Below, one piece after another: positions 16,296 to 25,030 of a DNA stretch of 64,000 nt. Location of the stretch: contig SPDP01000006.1 of the NCBI GenBank assembly GCA_009360345.1, positions 287,400 to 351,399 on the forward strand. Direction: 5' to 3'. A program made the translations under genes and the position numbers. Source of the stretch: Alcaligenaceae bacterium SAGV5 (lineage in GTDB: Bacteria; Pseudomonadota; Gammaproteobacteria; Burkholderiales; Burkholderiaceae_B). The notes below the pieces were generated by a model. The model worked only from the letters and a program-made list of their open reading frames with translations, did not search any database and was not told where the DNA came from. Each line of letters starts with the position of its first letter. Position 1 is the first letter of the stretch.

Positions 16296-18388
16296 CAGCG
16301 TTCGCTCCCGATGGCCACATGCAGGTTGCCGCAGTCGTCCACGGTCAATTCGTCGCCCGGCTGGACGACGGTCGTGGAGGCGTGTTCTTCGATCAGGGCC
16401 GGGCCCGGGACGCGGTTGCCGGCCAGCAGGGCATCGCGGCGGTACACCGGCGTCGGCACCTGGCCGTGCGAACGGAAGTACACCGGCTTGGTCGCGCGCA
16501 GCGCGCCCTCGGGCGGCGTCTGCCCGCCGGCCTGCACGACATGCCGGGGCGGCTTGCGCATCGCGCCCAGCACGGTCACGCGCAAGCTGACGATGTCGGC
16601 CGGCTCGGCCGGTGCGCTGGTGCCGTAGCGGATGGCGTGGACGTCGTCGAAATGGCGCTTGATCGCGTCGCGGTCCTGGCGCTCGAAGTACACGCGGGGC
16701 AGCTCCACCGTGACCGCGTGTTCCTGGCCGACGTAGCGCATGTCGGCCGAGCGCTCGATGACGATCTCGTCCGGCCGCACCGCCGAGGCCGCGACCGCCG
16801 CCCGCCCCTCCTCTTCCATCGACGCGTACAACGACTCGATCTCGTCGAACGACAGATCGTCCAGGTGGCGGAACACCGATCGCACGTAGTCATAGCGCAG
16901 GTCGCTGAACAACATGCCGTAGGCCGAGAAATAGCCCGGCGCGTAGGGAATCAGCACGCGGCGGATGCCGAGCTCGCGCGCGATGGCCGAGGCATGCAGC
17001 GGTCCCGCGCCGCCGTAGACCACCATGGTGAAGCTGCCGGCGTCCAGGCCGCGCTCGGTGGTGACGGCCTTGACCGCGTGCGACATCGCGGTCACCGCGA
17101 TGCGCAGGATGCCGTCCGCGGCCTCGACCGTTTCCAGCCCCAGTGGCGCGGCGATGCGCGCAAGCATCGCCGCGCGCGCGCCCTCCAGGTCCAGCGACAT
17201 CTCGCCGCCCAGGAAATGCCCGGCATCCAGGCGGCCCAGGACCAGGTTGGCATCGGTCACGGTGGGCTCGGTACCGCCCCGTGCATAGCAGACCGGACCG
17301 GGCATCGACCCGGCGCTGCGCGGCCCCACGCGCAGCGCATTGCCCAACTCGACGCGCGCGATGCTGCCGCCGCCGGTGCCGACCTCGAAGATGTCCATCA
17401 TGGGAATCTGGATGGGCAGCGCCTGCTCGTAGCCTCCGACCAGCGCACTGCCGGTGGTAAGCGGCCGGCCCTCGCTGATCACCCCCGCCTTGGCCGTCGT
17501 GCCGCCCATGTCGAAAGCGATGGCATCGGGCAATCCCAGTTGCGCGCAGATCGCCTGGGCGCCGATGACCCCGGCGGCGGGACCCGACTCCAGCATGCGC
17601 ACACATTCGCGGCGCGCATGCTCCAGCGGGAACAACCCGCCGGTGGACTGCACCGCATAGAAATCGCCGCCGAAGCCGCGCTCGCCCAGGTGCGCCTCCA
17701 GTTGGCCCAGATAAGCCGACACGCGCGGTCCCACGTAGGCATTGGCGACGGCGGTCGACACGCGTTCGAACTCGCGGTATTCCTGCGACAGCTCATGCGA
17801 GGCGGTGACAAAGGCGTGCGGCAGTTCCTCGAGCAGGATTTCCTTCACGCGCTTCTCGTGGTCGGGCTTGCGATAGGAATGCAGCAGCAGCACCGCGGCG
17901 GCCTCCACGCCCTGCGCCTTCAGTTCCCGCGCGACCTCGCGCACCCGCGTCTCGTCCAGGGGCTTGTGGACGCTGCCGTCCGCGCGCAGCCGCTCCTCGA
18001 CTTCGTAGCGCAGCGAGCGCTTGACCAGCGGCGTGTGCTTGGTGAAAAAAAGGTTGTAGGCATCGGGGCGGTTGACGCGGCCGATCTCGTAGATGTCGCG
18101 GAATCCCTCGGTGATCAGCAGCGCCGTCTTCGCGCCATTGCGTTCGAGCAGCGTGTTGATCGCGATGGTCGAGCCATGCAGGAAAAGATAGCCGTTGCGC
18201 AGGTCGATGCCCGCGCCGTCCAGCGTGTGCTGGATGCCTTCGACCAGGCGTCCGTGCGTGGACAGGGCCTTGCCGAAAAGCAGGGTACCGGCGCTTTCGT
18301 CGAACGCGGCCATGTCGGTGAACGTGCCGCCGATGTCCACGGCGATGCGCAGGGGCGCCGATGCGGGCGCCAGGTTGGATGCGGTCAT
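16295..18388 (-). CDS. hyuA: Hydantoinase A / oxoprolinase family protein
   Basis: The 697-residue protein has the N-terminal hydantoinase/oxoprolinase domain with the ATP-binding RIAVDIGGTFTDMAAFD motif and NGAKTALLITEGFRDI. The central ATPase domain contains MGGTTAKAGVI and VGTGGGSIA, and the C-terminal part GGAGPLHASAIARELG. HyuA subunits use ATP to phosphorylate a cyclic amide or a carbonyl substrate. Start chosen at MTASNLAP, just before the ATP-binding motif. It heads the operon hyuA-hyuB-small protein-cobW-Bug and is divergent from a LysR gene across 129 bp. Size and pairing distinguish it from the single-chain 5-oxoprolinases. Confidence 0.9.
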   Translation of the reverse strand: MTASNLAPASAPLRIAVDIGGTFTDMAAFDESAGTLLFGKALSTHGRLVEGIQHTLDGAGIDLRNGYLFLHGSTIAINTLLERNGAKTALLITEGFRDIYEIGRVNRPDAYNLFFTKHTPLVKRSLRYEVEERLRADGSVHKPLDETRVREVARELKAQGVEAAAVLLLHSYRKPDHEKRVKEILLEELPHAFVTASHELSQEYREFERVSTAVANAYVGPRVSAYLGQLEAHLGERGFGGDFYAVQSTGGLFPLEHARRECVRMLESGPAAGVIGAQAICAQLGLPDAIAFDMGGTTAKAGVISEGRPLTTGSALVGGYEQALPIQIPMMDIFEVGTGGGSIARVELGNALRVGPRSAGSMPGPVCYARGGTEPTVTDANLVLGRLDAGHFLGGEMSLDLEGARAAMLARIAAPLGLETVEAADGILRIAVTAMSHAVKAVTTERGLDAGSFTMVVYGGAGPLHASAIARELGIRRVLIPYAPGYFSAYGMLFSDLRYDYVRSVFRHLDDLSFDEIESLYASMEEEGRAAVAASAVRPDEIVIERSADMRYVGQEHAVTVELPRVYFERQDRDAIKRHFDDVHAIRYGTSAPAEPADIVSLRVTVLGAMRKPPRHVVQAGGQTPPEGALRATKPVYFRSHGQVPTPVYRRDALLAGNRVPGPALIEEHASTTVVQPGDELTVDDCGNLHVAIGSER

Positions 18389-18431
18389 GGTGATGGGCGC
18401 GATGCGCGCGATGTCGTGACGGCTCGCAGTG

Positions 18432-18456
18432 TAGGAATCCCTCGGATATCTTCCTA
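18432..18456. promoter_or_regulatory. Inverted repeat in hyuA-lysR divergent region
   Basis: TAGGAA and TTCCTA, a perfect 6-bp inverted repeat with a 13-bp spacer, lies in the 129-bp gap between hyuA and the divergent LysR gene. Position and symmetry fit a LysR-type binding site, but six-base arms can occur by chance. Confidence 0.4.
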
Positions 18457-18517
18457 GACTTGGATCAGAGATTTCAGACATGCCAAAATAGAGATGTCTT
18501 CACCCACGGGCCATCCC

Positions 18518-19510
18518 ATGAACCAGGCCGATCTGAAGCTGTTCGTCGAAGTGGCCGAAAGCGGCAGCTTCACCAAGGTCGCGGCCGCGCGCATGACCGT
18601 GCAATCACACATCAGCCGCCAGATCGGCAACCTGGAGCGCGAGTGCGGCGGCAGGCTGTTCCGCCGCACCGGCCGGGGCGTGGTCCTGACCGAACTGGGC
18701 GAGCACATCATCGCCCGCGTGCGGACCTGGCTGGCCGACACCGACCAGTTGTTCCGCGAGATCCGCTCCACATCCCCGGTACCCATGGGCGAGGTCCGCC
18801 TGGGCATCCTGCCTTCGGCCGCCCATCCGCTCCTGACCACGCTGTTCGGCCGCGTGCGCGAACAGTACCCGCTGATCCGCCTGAACGTGCGCGAGGGGCA
18901 GGGCGGAGAACTCGACGCGCTGCTGGACGCGGGCCTGGTCGACATGGCCATCCTGTTCCGCTTCCACAAGCCGGCCAGCGCGGAGGAACGGCTGCTCGCC
19001 ACCGGCCACACCTATCTCGTGGCGCGTCCGGGCGACGCGCTCACCCAGGCGCCTTCCGTCGACTTCGCCAGATTGCAGGACCTGCCCCTGGTGCTGCCCC
19101 GGCGGCCCGCCCATTGGCGCGCGATCCTGGACGAAACCGCGCGCAGCAAAGGCTTCGCGCTCCAGGCGGTGATCGAGGCCGACTCGCTGACCGCGCAAAA
19201 AGAACTGGCCGCCACCCAGTCGGTGTATGCCGTCCTCGGCCCTTATTCGATCATGCACGAACTGCGCCAGGGATCGCTGCAGGCCACCCGCCTCGTCAAT
19301 CCCGACCTGCGCCGCTACGTCACCCTGGCCCTGCCGAAATCGGGCGTGATGACGCCGGCCTGCCGGGCCGTCTCGACCATGCTGCAGGACATCGTCGAAC
19401 AATGGGGCGGCGACCTCAGTCCGCCCGGGACGCCAGCAGCCGCCAGCCCACCCACAGCCCGCCGCCGCAGGCCAGCGCGAACACCCAGCCGGACCCGGCC
19501 GCGGCCATGA
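18518..19510 (+). CDS. LysR-family transcriptional regulator
   Basis: Start set at MNQADLKLFVEVAESGSF, the usual beginning of the LysR helix-turn-helix; an in-frame ATG at 18494 would add eight residues. The effector domain ends near VEQWGGDL, and the last 30 or so residues are a Pro/Arg/Ala-rich tail that overlaps the 3' end of the convergent YeeE-type gene by 95 bp. It is divergent from hyuA and is the probable regulator of that operon. The DNA-binding domain shows the typical SHISRQIGNLERECGGRLF recognition region. Confidence 0.9.
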   Translation: MNQADLKLFVEVAESGSFTKVAAARMTVQSHISRQIGNLERECGGRLFRRTGRGVVLTELGEHIIARVRTWLADTDQLFREIRSTSPVPMGEVRLGILPSAAHPLLTTLFGRVREQYPLIRLNVREGQGGELDALLDAGLVDMAILFRFHKPASAEERLLATGHTYLVARPGDALTQAPSVDFARLQDLPLVLPRRPAHWRAILDETARSKGFALQAVIEADSLTAQKELAATQSVYAVLGPYSIMHELRQGSLQATRLVNPDLRRYVTLALPKSGVMTPACRAVSTMLQDIVEQWGGDLSPPGTPAAASPPTARRRRPARTPSRTRPRP

Positions 19511-20603
19511 TGCCGGACAACAGCGTGCCCACCGTGCAGCCCAGGGCGACCAGGGCGCCCCAGCCCATCAGGACGCCGCCCAGCACGGCGCGGACGGCCT
19601 GGCCCGCGGACGGCAGCCGGGGGCGGAATTCGCCGGCCGCCAGCGCCGACGCCAGCGATGCCAGCACCAGCCCGCCCACGAATACGCCGTTGCGGGACAA
19701 AAGCGTTTCCTTGACCGCGGTGGCGCAGCCCGCGAAGGTATCCAGGCCCTCCAGCCGGGCCGGGAGCCACCCCTGCGCGGCACCCAGTGTGCGCGCCAGG
19801 CTGCCCAGCTCGGCGGTCACGCCCAGGGGCGCCACCCTCAGATAGGCCAGGACGCCGATCCCCGCCACCAGCGCTCCGCCGGCAAACCCCGGCCACCGCG
19901 CATCGAAGAACATCTCGGACAGGCGCCGCGATCGCATCGATCCGGCCGCCGCGGTCCCGGGCTGCCGGTGGCGGCGCAGCAACCACGCCGCCACGGCGGC
20001 CAGCACCGCCACTTGCAGCAGCAGCGATCCGCCATAGCCCAGGTAGTGGGGCAGCCACCATACCGGTGCCGCCTGGATGGCTTGCAGATAAAGGAAGTTC
20101 CATGAAGCGAAACCCAGGCCGAATCCCGCGACGGCGCCGAGCAAGGCCAGCACCGACGCCAACGAGCCCTCGCCCAGCCGGTACAGATGCGCGCTGATGC
20201 AGGAGCCGCTGACCGCCATGCCCAGGCCGAACACCGCGGCGCCGAGTACCAGCACCCAGCTGACGGGCCCGATATGCGCTCCCGCCGGCAATTGCCCGCC
20301 TTGCGGAACGGGCAGGAAGGCGCCGAACACGGCGTGGTAGCCGATCGTCCCCAGCGCCAGCGCCGTCACGATCCCCAGCAATCCCCGCGCATCGCGAACC
20401 TGCAGATAGTCCCGCGTGACGCAGTAGAAGCAGAACCGGGACCGCTGCAGGACCAGTCCGAAAAGCGCGCCGCTGGCCAGCGAAAAAGCCAGGATGCGGC
20501 CGTCGCCGGGCACCTCGGACAGGCTGAAGCCCGCCAATGCCAGCGCCGCGCCGATCAGGACGGCGGCCGCGCCCGGCAGGCGCGCGCGCAAGGCAACGGT
20601 CAA
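19416..20603 (-). CDS. YeeE/YedE-family sulfur-compound transporter (TsuA-like)
   Basis: An inner-membrane protein of about 395 residues made of repeated hydrophobic segments. It keeps the cysteine motifs of the YeeE/YedE family, which in TsuA carry thiosulfate through the membrane: SRFCFYC, VSGSCISAH and a third ALGCTVGT near the C terminus. The start is most likely the TTG at 20603, which overlaps the stop of the rhodanese gene (TTGA), since the open frame upstream is a shadow of that gene. Coupling to a periplasmic rhodanese points to uptake of thiosulfate or another sulfane-sulfur donor. The 3' end overlaps the convergent LysR gene. Confidence 0.87.
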   Translation of the reverse strand: MTVALRARLPGAAAVLIGAALALAGFSLSEVPGDGRILAFSLASGALFGLVLQRSRFCFYCVTRDYLQVRDARGLLGIVTALALGTIGYHAVFGAFLPVPQGGQLPAGAHIGPVSWVLVLGAAVFGLGMAVSGSCISAHLYRLGEGSLASVLALLGAVAGFGLGFASWNFLYLQAIQAAPVWWLPHYLGYGGSLLLQVAVLAAVAAWLLRRHRQPGTAAAGSMRSRRLSEMFFDARWPGFAGGALVAGIGVLAYLRVAPLGVTAELGSLARTLGAAQGWLPARLEGLDTFAGCATAVKETLLSRNGVFVGGLVLASLASALAAGEFRPRLPSAGQAVRAVLGGVLMGWGALVALGCTVGTLLSGIMAAAGSGWVFALACGGGLWVGWRLLASRAD

Positions 20604-21520
20604 GTGCTGCCCCAGACCGTGCCGGCAGGATTGCTGATGGGCACGCCCACCGTATTGCCGTACTCGGTCCACGAGCCGTCATAGTTGCGGACGTCGTAGC
20701 CCAGCAGCTTGCGCAGGGCGAACCACGAATGGCTGGAACGTTCGCCGATGCGGCAATAGGTAATGATGGGCTTGCGGCCGTCGATGCCCGCATCCGCGTA
20801 CAGCTTGCGGATCTCGGCAACGGGCTTGAAAGTGCCATCCTCGGCCACCAGCCGGCTCCACGTCACGTTGACCGCCCCTGGCACGTGGCCGGCGCGCACC
20901 GCCAGTTCAGGCACGCCCGGAGGCGCGAACACCTTGCCGTTGAACTCATCGGCGGAACGGATATCCACCAGCGCCACGTTGGCCTCCTTGCGCGCAGCCG
21001 CCACGACGTCGGCCAGGCGCGCCCGCAGCGCGGTATTGGCTGGCCGGATGGACACGTTGCCGGGGGCGGGCACGGTCGCGGCGGCCGCGAGCCGGCGCCC
21101 TTCGGCTTCCCACTTCTTGCGGCCGCCGTCCAGCAGCTTCACGTTGTCGATGCCATAGATATCGAATACCCAGGCCCCCCAGGCGGCGAACCAGTTGTTG
21201 TTGTCGCCGTAGAGCACGGTGATGCTGTCCTGGCTGACGCCGGACTGGCGCAGCAGCGCCTGGAAATGCTCCGGCTTGGCGATGTCCCGCTCGACCCGGT
21301 CGACCAGGTCGCTATGCCAACGGACATTCACCGCGCCCGGGATGTGGCCGCGCTCGTAGACCCCGGGGTTGACGCTGACCTCGATGACCCGCACCTTGGG
21401 ATTGGACAGGTTCTTCTCCAGCCACTCGGTCGAAACCAGATGCGGACTGTCGGCATGAGCCGGCGCGACGGCGGCGGCAAGAGCGGCTAGGGCAGCCGCG
21501 AATAGCGTGCGTAGCGACAT
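20600..21520 (-). CDS. Periplasmic rhodanese-type sulfurtransferase
   Basis: The 306-residue protein begins with a Sec signal peptide (MSLRTLFAAALAALAAAVAPAHA), so it is exported. Two rhodanese domains follow; the second carries the catalytic loop TYCRIGERSSHS with Cys256, the CRxGxRS form of thiosulfate sulfurtransferases. The first domain has no Cys at the equivalent place (LYGDNNNWF), as usual for the inactive domain. It transfers sulfane sulfur from thiosulfate or mercaptopyruvate to a thiol or cyanide acceptor. The gene is directly coupled to the YeeE/YedE transporter gene, so the pair probably processes and imports an external sulfur compound (inference). Confidence 0.9.
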   Translation of the reverse strand: MSLRTLFAAALAALAAAVAPAHADSPHLVSTEWLEKNLSNPKVRVIEVSVNPGVYERGHIPGAVNVRWHSDLVDRVERDIAKPEHFQALLRQSGVSQDSITVLYGDNNNWFAAWGAWVFDIYGIDNVKLLDGGRKKWEAEGRRLAAAATVPAPGNVSIRPANTALRARLADVVAAARKEANVALVDIRSADEFNGKVFAPPGVPELAVRAGHVPGAVNVTWSRLVAEDGTFKPVAEIRKLYADAGIDGRKPIITYCRIGERSSHSWFALRKLLGYDVRNYDGSWTEYGNTVGVPISNPAGTVWGST

Positions 21521-21637
21521 GGTGGCGATCTCCGTTGCGCCGTGGATGAGCACGAACCTTAGCGAGAGCCGCCAGCCGGACGAACGATTCCTTTTCTATA
21601 TGTACATTTCCCGTTCAGTTTGCTGTCAGAAATGGCG

Positions 21638-22549
21638 TCACCCGCCAGAGGCGGCGTCCGGTCCCGGCAACAGGCAGGCCAGGATCCGGCCCAGCAACGG
21701 CGACACGCGATCGGGCAGCCAGGCCAGGCCCAGCACCAACTGGCCCTGGCTGCGCGGCAGCACCCGGCAGCGGGTGCCCGGCGCGAGATAGGACCGGTAG
21801 GTGCTGGGCATCAACGACACCCCCAAACCCGCTTCGACGTACCGGATCAGGCCATAGGCGTTGCGGACGCTGTGCCGGGCCAGCGGGATGAAGCCCGCGG
21901 CGCGGCAGCACGCCAGTTGCGCCGCGTGCAGCTGGCTGGCATGGACGGGCGAGAAACCGACAAAGGGCAGTGGACCCATGGCCTCGAGCAGGTTGTCGTC
22001 GGCAACGCCGTCGAGCGCCGCGAAATGGTCGGCGTAGATCAGCGCCAGCGGATCGGCCAACAGCGGGGCCACGGCGATGCCGCTGCCCTCGGCCGGCAAC
22101 TGGATGATGCCGGCGTCGAGCGTGCCGTCCGCCAGGGCAAGCAGTTGCTCGCGCGTGGGCAGGTCCTGCACTTCCACATCGAGGCCGGGAATGGCGCCGC
22201 GCACGCGTGCCAGCACGGACGGCAACAGGCTTGCCTGCCCGCTGCTGACGCACCCGAGCCGCAACACGGAAGAACCCGCCGCCGCCGCGCGCTGGGTCTC
22301 GGCCACCGCGCGCGACAACCGGTGGAGGATCTCGGTGGCATGGGCAAGGAACACTTTGCCGGATTCGGTCACGCGCACGCCGGCCGCATCCCGGTCGAGC
22401 AGGCGCATGCCGAGCGTCTCTTCCAGTTGGCGCACCTGCACCGACAACGGCGGCTGCGAGATGTTCAGCGCTTCGGCCGCCTTGCGGAAACTGCCCGCTT
22501 GCGCGACGGCGACGTAGTACCTCAATTGGCGCAACTCGATCGCTCGCAT
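21638..22549 (-). CDS. LysR-family transcriptional regulator
   Basis: The 303-residue protein starts MRAIELRQLRYYVAVAQAGSF and has the common ISQPPLSVQVRQLEETLG recognition helix, placing it among LysR proteins of the CatR/BenM-like type by eye. The effector domain follows, with the VEAGLGVSLMPSTY segment typical of the second lobe. It is divergent from the Bug-MmgE/PrpD pair across 106 bp and is its probable regulator. It lies 117 bp beyond the rhodanese start and is transcribed in the same direction as that gene. Confidence 0.92.
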   Translation of the reverse strand: MRAIELRQLRYYVAVAQAGSFRKAAEALNISQPPLSVQVRQLEETLGMRLLDRDAAGVRVTESGKVFLAHATEILHRLSRAVAETQRAAAAGSSVLRLGCVSSGQASLLPSVLARVRGAIPGLDVEVQDLPTREQLLALADGTLDAGIIQLPAEGSGIAVAPLLADPLALIYADHFAALDGVADDNLLEAMGPLPFVGFSPVHASQLHAAQLACCRAAGFIPLARHSVRNAYGLIRYVEAGLGVSLMPSTYRSYLAPGTRCRVLPRSQGQLVLGLAWLPDRVSPLLGRILACLLPGPDAASGG

Positions 22550-22655
22550 ATCCACCGTCCTTGATAGCGTTCCGCTAATGCCCGCTGACGACAAAGATAT
22601 TGGACGCCCCGGCGGAGCCCGGCGGATCATGCCCCCACTTGAGGAGGAGGCATTC

Positions 22656-23612
22656 ATGAAAATCACGACATTGGCCCTGTGCATCGCATGGGCAAGCCTT
22701 TCCGCGGCCGCTCAGGCCGCGTGGCCCGAACGGCCCGTCCGGCTGGTGGTTCCCTACACGCCGGGCGGATCGGTCGATACGCTGGCCCGCCTGGTGGCCG
22801 ATGAAATGGGTCGCAATCTATCACACCCCATCATCGTCGAGAACAAACCCGGCGCCTCGGGCATCGTCGCCTCGCAGCACGTGGCGCGCGCCACGCCCGA
22901 TGGCCACACCCTGCTTTTCCACGCGTCGAGCCAGGTATCGCTGCCGCAGGTCGACGCGAACGCGAAGTACGACGCACTCAAGGATTTCTCCCACATCGCC
23001 TTCATCGGCGAAGTCCCGCTGGTCGTGGCCGTGCCGGCCAATTCGCCCTACAAGACCCTGCGCGACCTGCAGCAGGGGGCGCGCGCCGATTCGCGCCTGT
23101 CCTGGGGCACCTCGGGCATCGCCACGGCCAGCCACCTGGCCGAGGAACTGCTCAACCGCGACCTGGACATCAAGATGGAGGTCGTGGCCTATCGCGGCGC
23201 GGCGCAGCAGTTGACCGACATCATCGGCGGCCACGTCGCCGCCGGCGTCTCGCCGGTACCCGGCGCCTTCCCCTATCTCAAGGCCGAACGCCTGCGCGCG
23301 CTGGCCGTCACCAGTCCGCAACGGCTGAAGACGCTGCCTTCGGTGCCGACCGCGGCCGAAAGCGGCCTGCCCGGCTTCGAATTTTCGTCGTGGTACGGGT
23401 TATGGGGGCCGGCCGGCCTTCAGGATGCGCTCGTCCGCGACATCCACGCCGCCGTTCACAAGGCGCTTTCCAGCGACGCGATCCGGAAGAAATTCGACGA
23501 ACTGATGGTCGAGCGCGGCGACGACTCGCCCGCCGCCCTGCGCGCCAAGGTACAGACGGAATCCCGCCTGGTCGAGCAACTGGTCAAAGACAACAGGATC
23601 GTCATCCAATGA
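22656..23612 (+). CDS. Bug-type (TctC family) periplasmic binding receptor
   Basis: The protein has 318 residues from an ATG preceded by a very strong GAGGAGGAGG ribosome site. The signal peptide ends AAAQA at about residue 21. The mature part opens WPERPVRLVVPYTPGGSVD and contains NKPGASGIVASQHVARATPDG and SWYGLWGPAGLQ. Its stop overlaps the next start (ATGA), so it is translated together with the MmgE/PrpD-family gene, and the strong ribosome site suggests the receptor is made in excess. The ligand is unknown; a tricarboxylate-like or unsaturated acid would fit the partner enzyme (inference). Confidence 0.93.
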   Translation: MKITTLALCIAWASLSAAAQAAWPERPVRLVVPYTPGGSVDTLARLVADEMGRNLSHPIIVENKPGASGIVASQHVARATPDGHTLLFHASSQVSLPQVDANAKYDALKDFSHIAFIGEVPLVVAVPANSPYKTLRDLQQGARADSRLSWGTSGIATASHLAEELLNRDLDIKMEVVAYRGAAQQLTDIIGGHVAAGVSPVPGAFPYLKAERLRALAVTSPQRLKTLPSVPTAAESGLPGFEFSSWYGLWGPAGLQDALVRDIHAAVHKALSSDAIRKKFDELMVERGDDSPAALRAKVQTESRLVEQLVKDNRIVIQ

Positions 23613-25030
23613 GCGCTTCGCCTTCCGACGCGGCCGACATCACCGGCGCGCTGGGCGCCTTCTCGGCGGAGCTGGACATCGCCCGGGCGCCCGCCGCCTG
23701 CCTGGACAAACTCAAGCTGTGCGTGCTGGACGCGGTCGCCTGCGTGGTACAGGGCAGCACCCTGCCCTGGTCGCGGACGGCGGCGGCCGTCATGACCGCG
23801 CAATCGGCCGCGGGTACCGCCCGCGTGTTCGCCTCGAACCGGACGGCCGACACGGCGGCGGCGGCTTTCGCCAACGCCACCGCGGGCCACGGATTCGAGC
23901 TCGACGACATCCACAAGGAATCCATCCTGCACCCGGGATCGCTGGCGGTGCCGGTCGCGCTGGCCTGCGCGCAATCGGAGCCGGCCTGCGGTCCCGACCG
24001 CTTCTATTCCGCGCTGCTCGCGGGCTACGAGACCGGCTGCCGCGTGGGCAGCGCGAGCGCCATGCCGCTGTTCTTCCGCGGCTTCCATCCGCAGGGCACC
24101 GCCGGCGCCTTCGTGACCGGCGCCACCGCGGCACGCTTCCTGGGACTCTCCGCCGAACAGACGCGCCACACGTTCGGCATCGCCGGTTCGCTTGGCGCCG
24201 GGTTGATGGCCTCGCAGGAAGGCGCCATGGTCAAGCGCGCGCACGCGGGCTGGGCCGCCTATGCGGGCGTGCTGGGCGCGCGCCTGGCGGGCAGCGGATT
24301 CACCGGCATACGCAACGTGGTCGAAGCGGAATACGGCGGCTTCCTGTCGGCGCACGGGGGAGTCGACGCCGACCGGTCGGTGCGCGACCTCGGACAGACC
24401 TGGGAAACCCTGGCGGTGGGCCACAAGCCCTATGCCTCGGTCACCAGCATCCACGCGGCGCTCGATGGCGTGCGCCGGACGCTGGCCGCCAGCGGCGCCG
24501 CGCCCGGGGACATCGAGCGCCTGCGCATAGGCGTCAGCGCGATGACGCTGGCCCATTGCGCATGGCCGTACCAATCACAAAGCGCGACGGCCGCGCAGAT
24601 GAACATCTATTTCTGCGTCGCCAGCCTCGTGCTGTACGGCGATGTGTTCCTGCGCGCCTTTCTTCCCGACCGGCTGGCCGACCCCGCCATCCTGGCCTTC
24701 ATGGAACGGATCGAGGTCTGCATCGACGACACGATCGAGCAGGGAGGGCCGCCGCTGCGCCACGGCGCGCGCGTGACGCTTGCCGCGCACGGGAAGACCT
24801 ACGTACACGAGGAATTGCATCGCCGCGGCAGTCCGGAAAACCCGATGGGCACGAGCGCCTTGCGTGAAAAATTCCACCGGGTGCTGGGCGAAGTGCTCGC
24901 CGCCGACCTGGTCGAGGAACTCGGCGCGGCCATCCTCGCCTCCGACAGCGAGCGAGGATGGCGCGACATGCTGCGCGCGCTGGATGCGGCGGCCGCCATG
25001 GCGGCCGCGCGGCCCACCGTGGACATCTAG
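23609..25030 (+). CDS. MmgE/PrpD family protein
   Basis: The 473-residue protein belongs to the family that includes 2-methylcitrate dehydratase (PrpD), cis-aconitate decarboxylase and iminodisuccinate epimerase. Visible family features include the N-terminal all-helical domain with NATAGHGFELDDIHKESILH, the central GFHPQGTAGAF and the KPYASVTSIHAALDG lysine segment. The start overlaps the Bug receptor stop by 4 bp; the longer open frame upstream is a shadow. The neighbours lack prpB and prpC, so a role in the methylcitrate cycle is unlikely; dehydration or epimerisation of an imported carboxylate is more likely. Confidence 0.9.
   Translation: MSASPSDAADITGALGAFSAELDIARAPAACLDKLKLCVLDAVACVVQGSTLPWSRTAAAVMTAQSAAGTARVFASNRTADTAAAAFANATAGHGFELDDIHKESILHPGSLAVPVALACAQSEPACGPDRFYSALLAGYETGCRVGSASAMPLFFRGFHPQGTAGAFVTGATAARFLGLSAEQTRHTFGIAGSLGAGLMASQEGAMVKRAHAGWAAYAGVLGARLAGSGFTGIRNVVEAEYGGFLSAHGGVDADRSVRDLGQTWETLAVGHKPYASVTSIHAALDGVRRTLAASGAAPGDIERLRIGVSAMTLAHCAWPYQSQSATAAQMNIYFCVASLVLYGDVFLRAFLPDRLADPAILAFMERIEVCIDDTIEQGGPPLRHGARVTLAAHGKTYVHEELHRRGSPENPMGTSALREKFHRVLGEVLAADLVEELGAAILASDSERGWRDMLRALDAAAAMAAARPTVDI

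Noticed and set aside
14544..18388. HyuA-HyuB as acetone carboxylase or 5-oxoprolinase
   Set aside because: The third acetone-carboxylase subunit is not present, the 125-residue protein is not recognisably it, and there is no direct substrate evidence; only the family is assigned.
23390..23608. Longer start for the MmgE/PrpD gene
   Set aside because: The extra codons overlap the Bug receptor in another frame and have no family similarity; ATGA coupling at 23609 is a better start.
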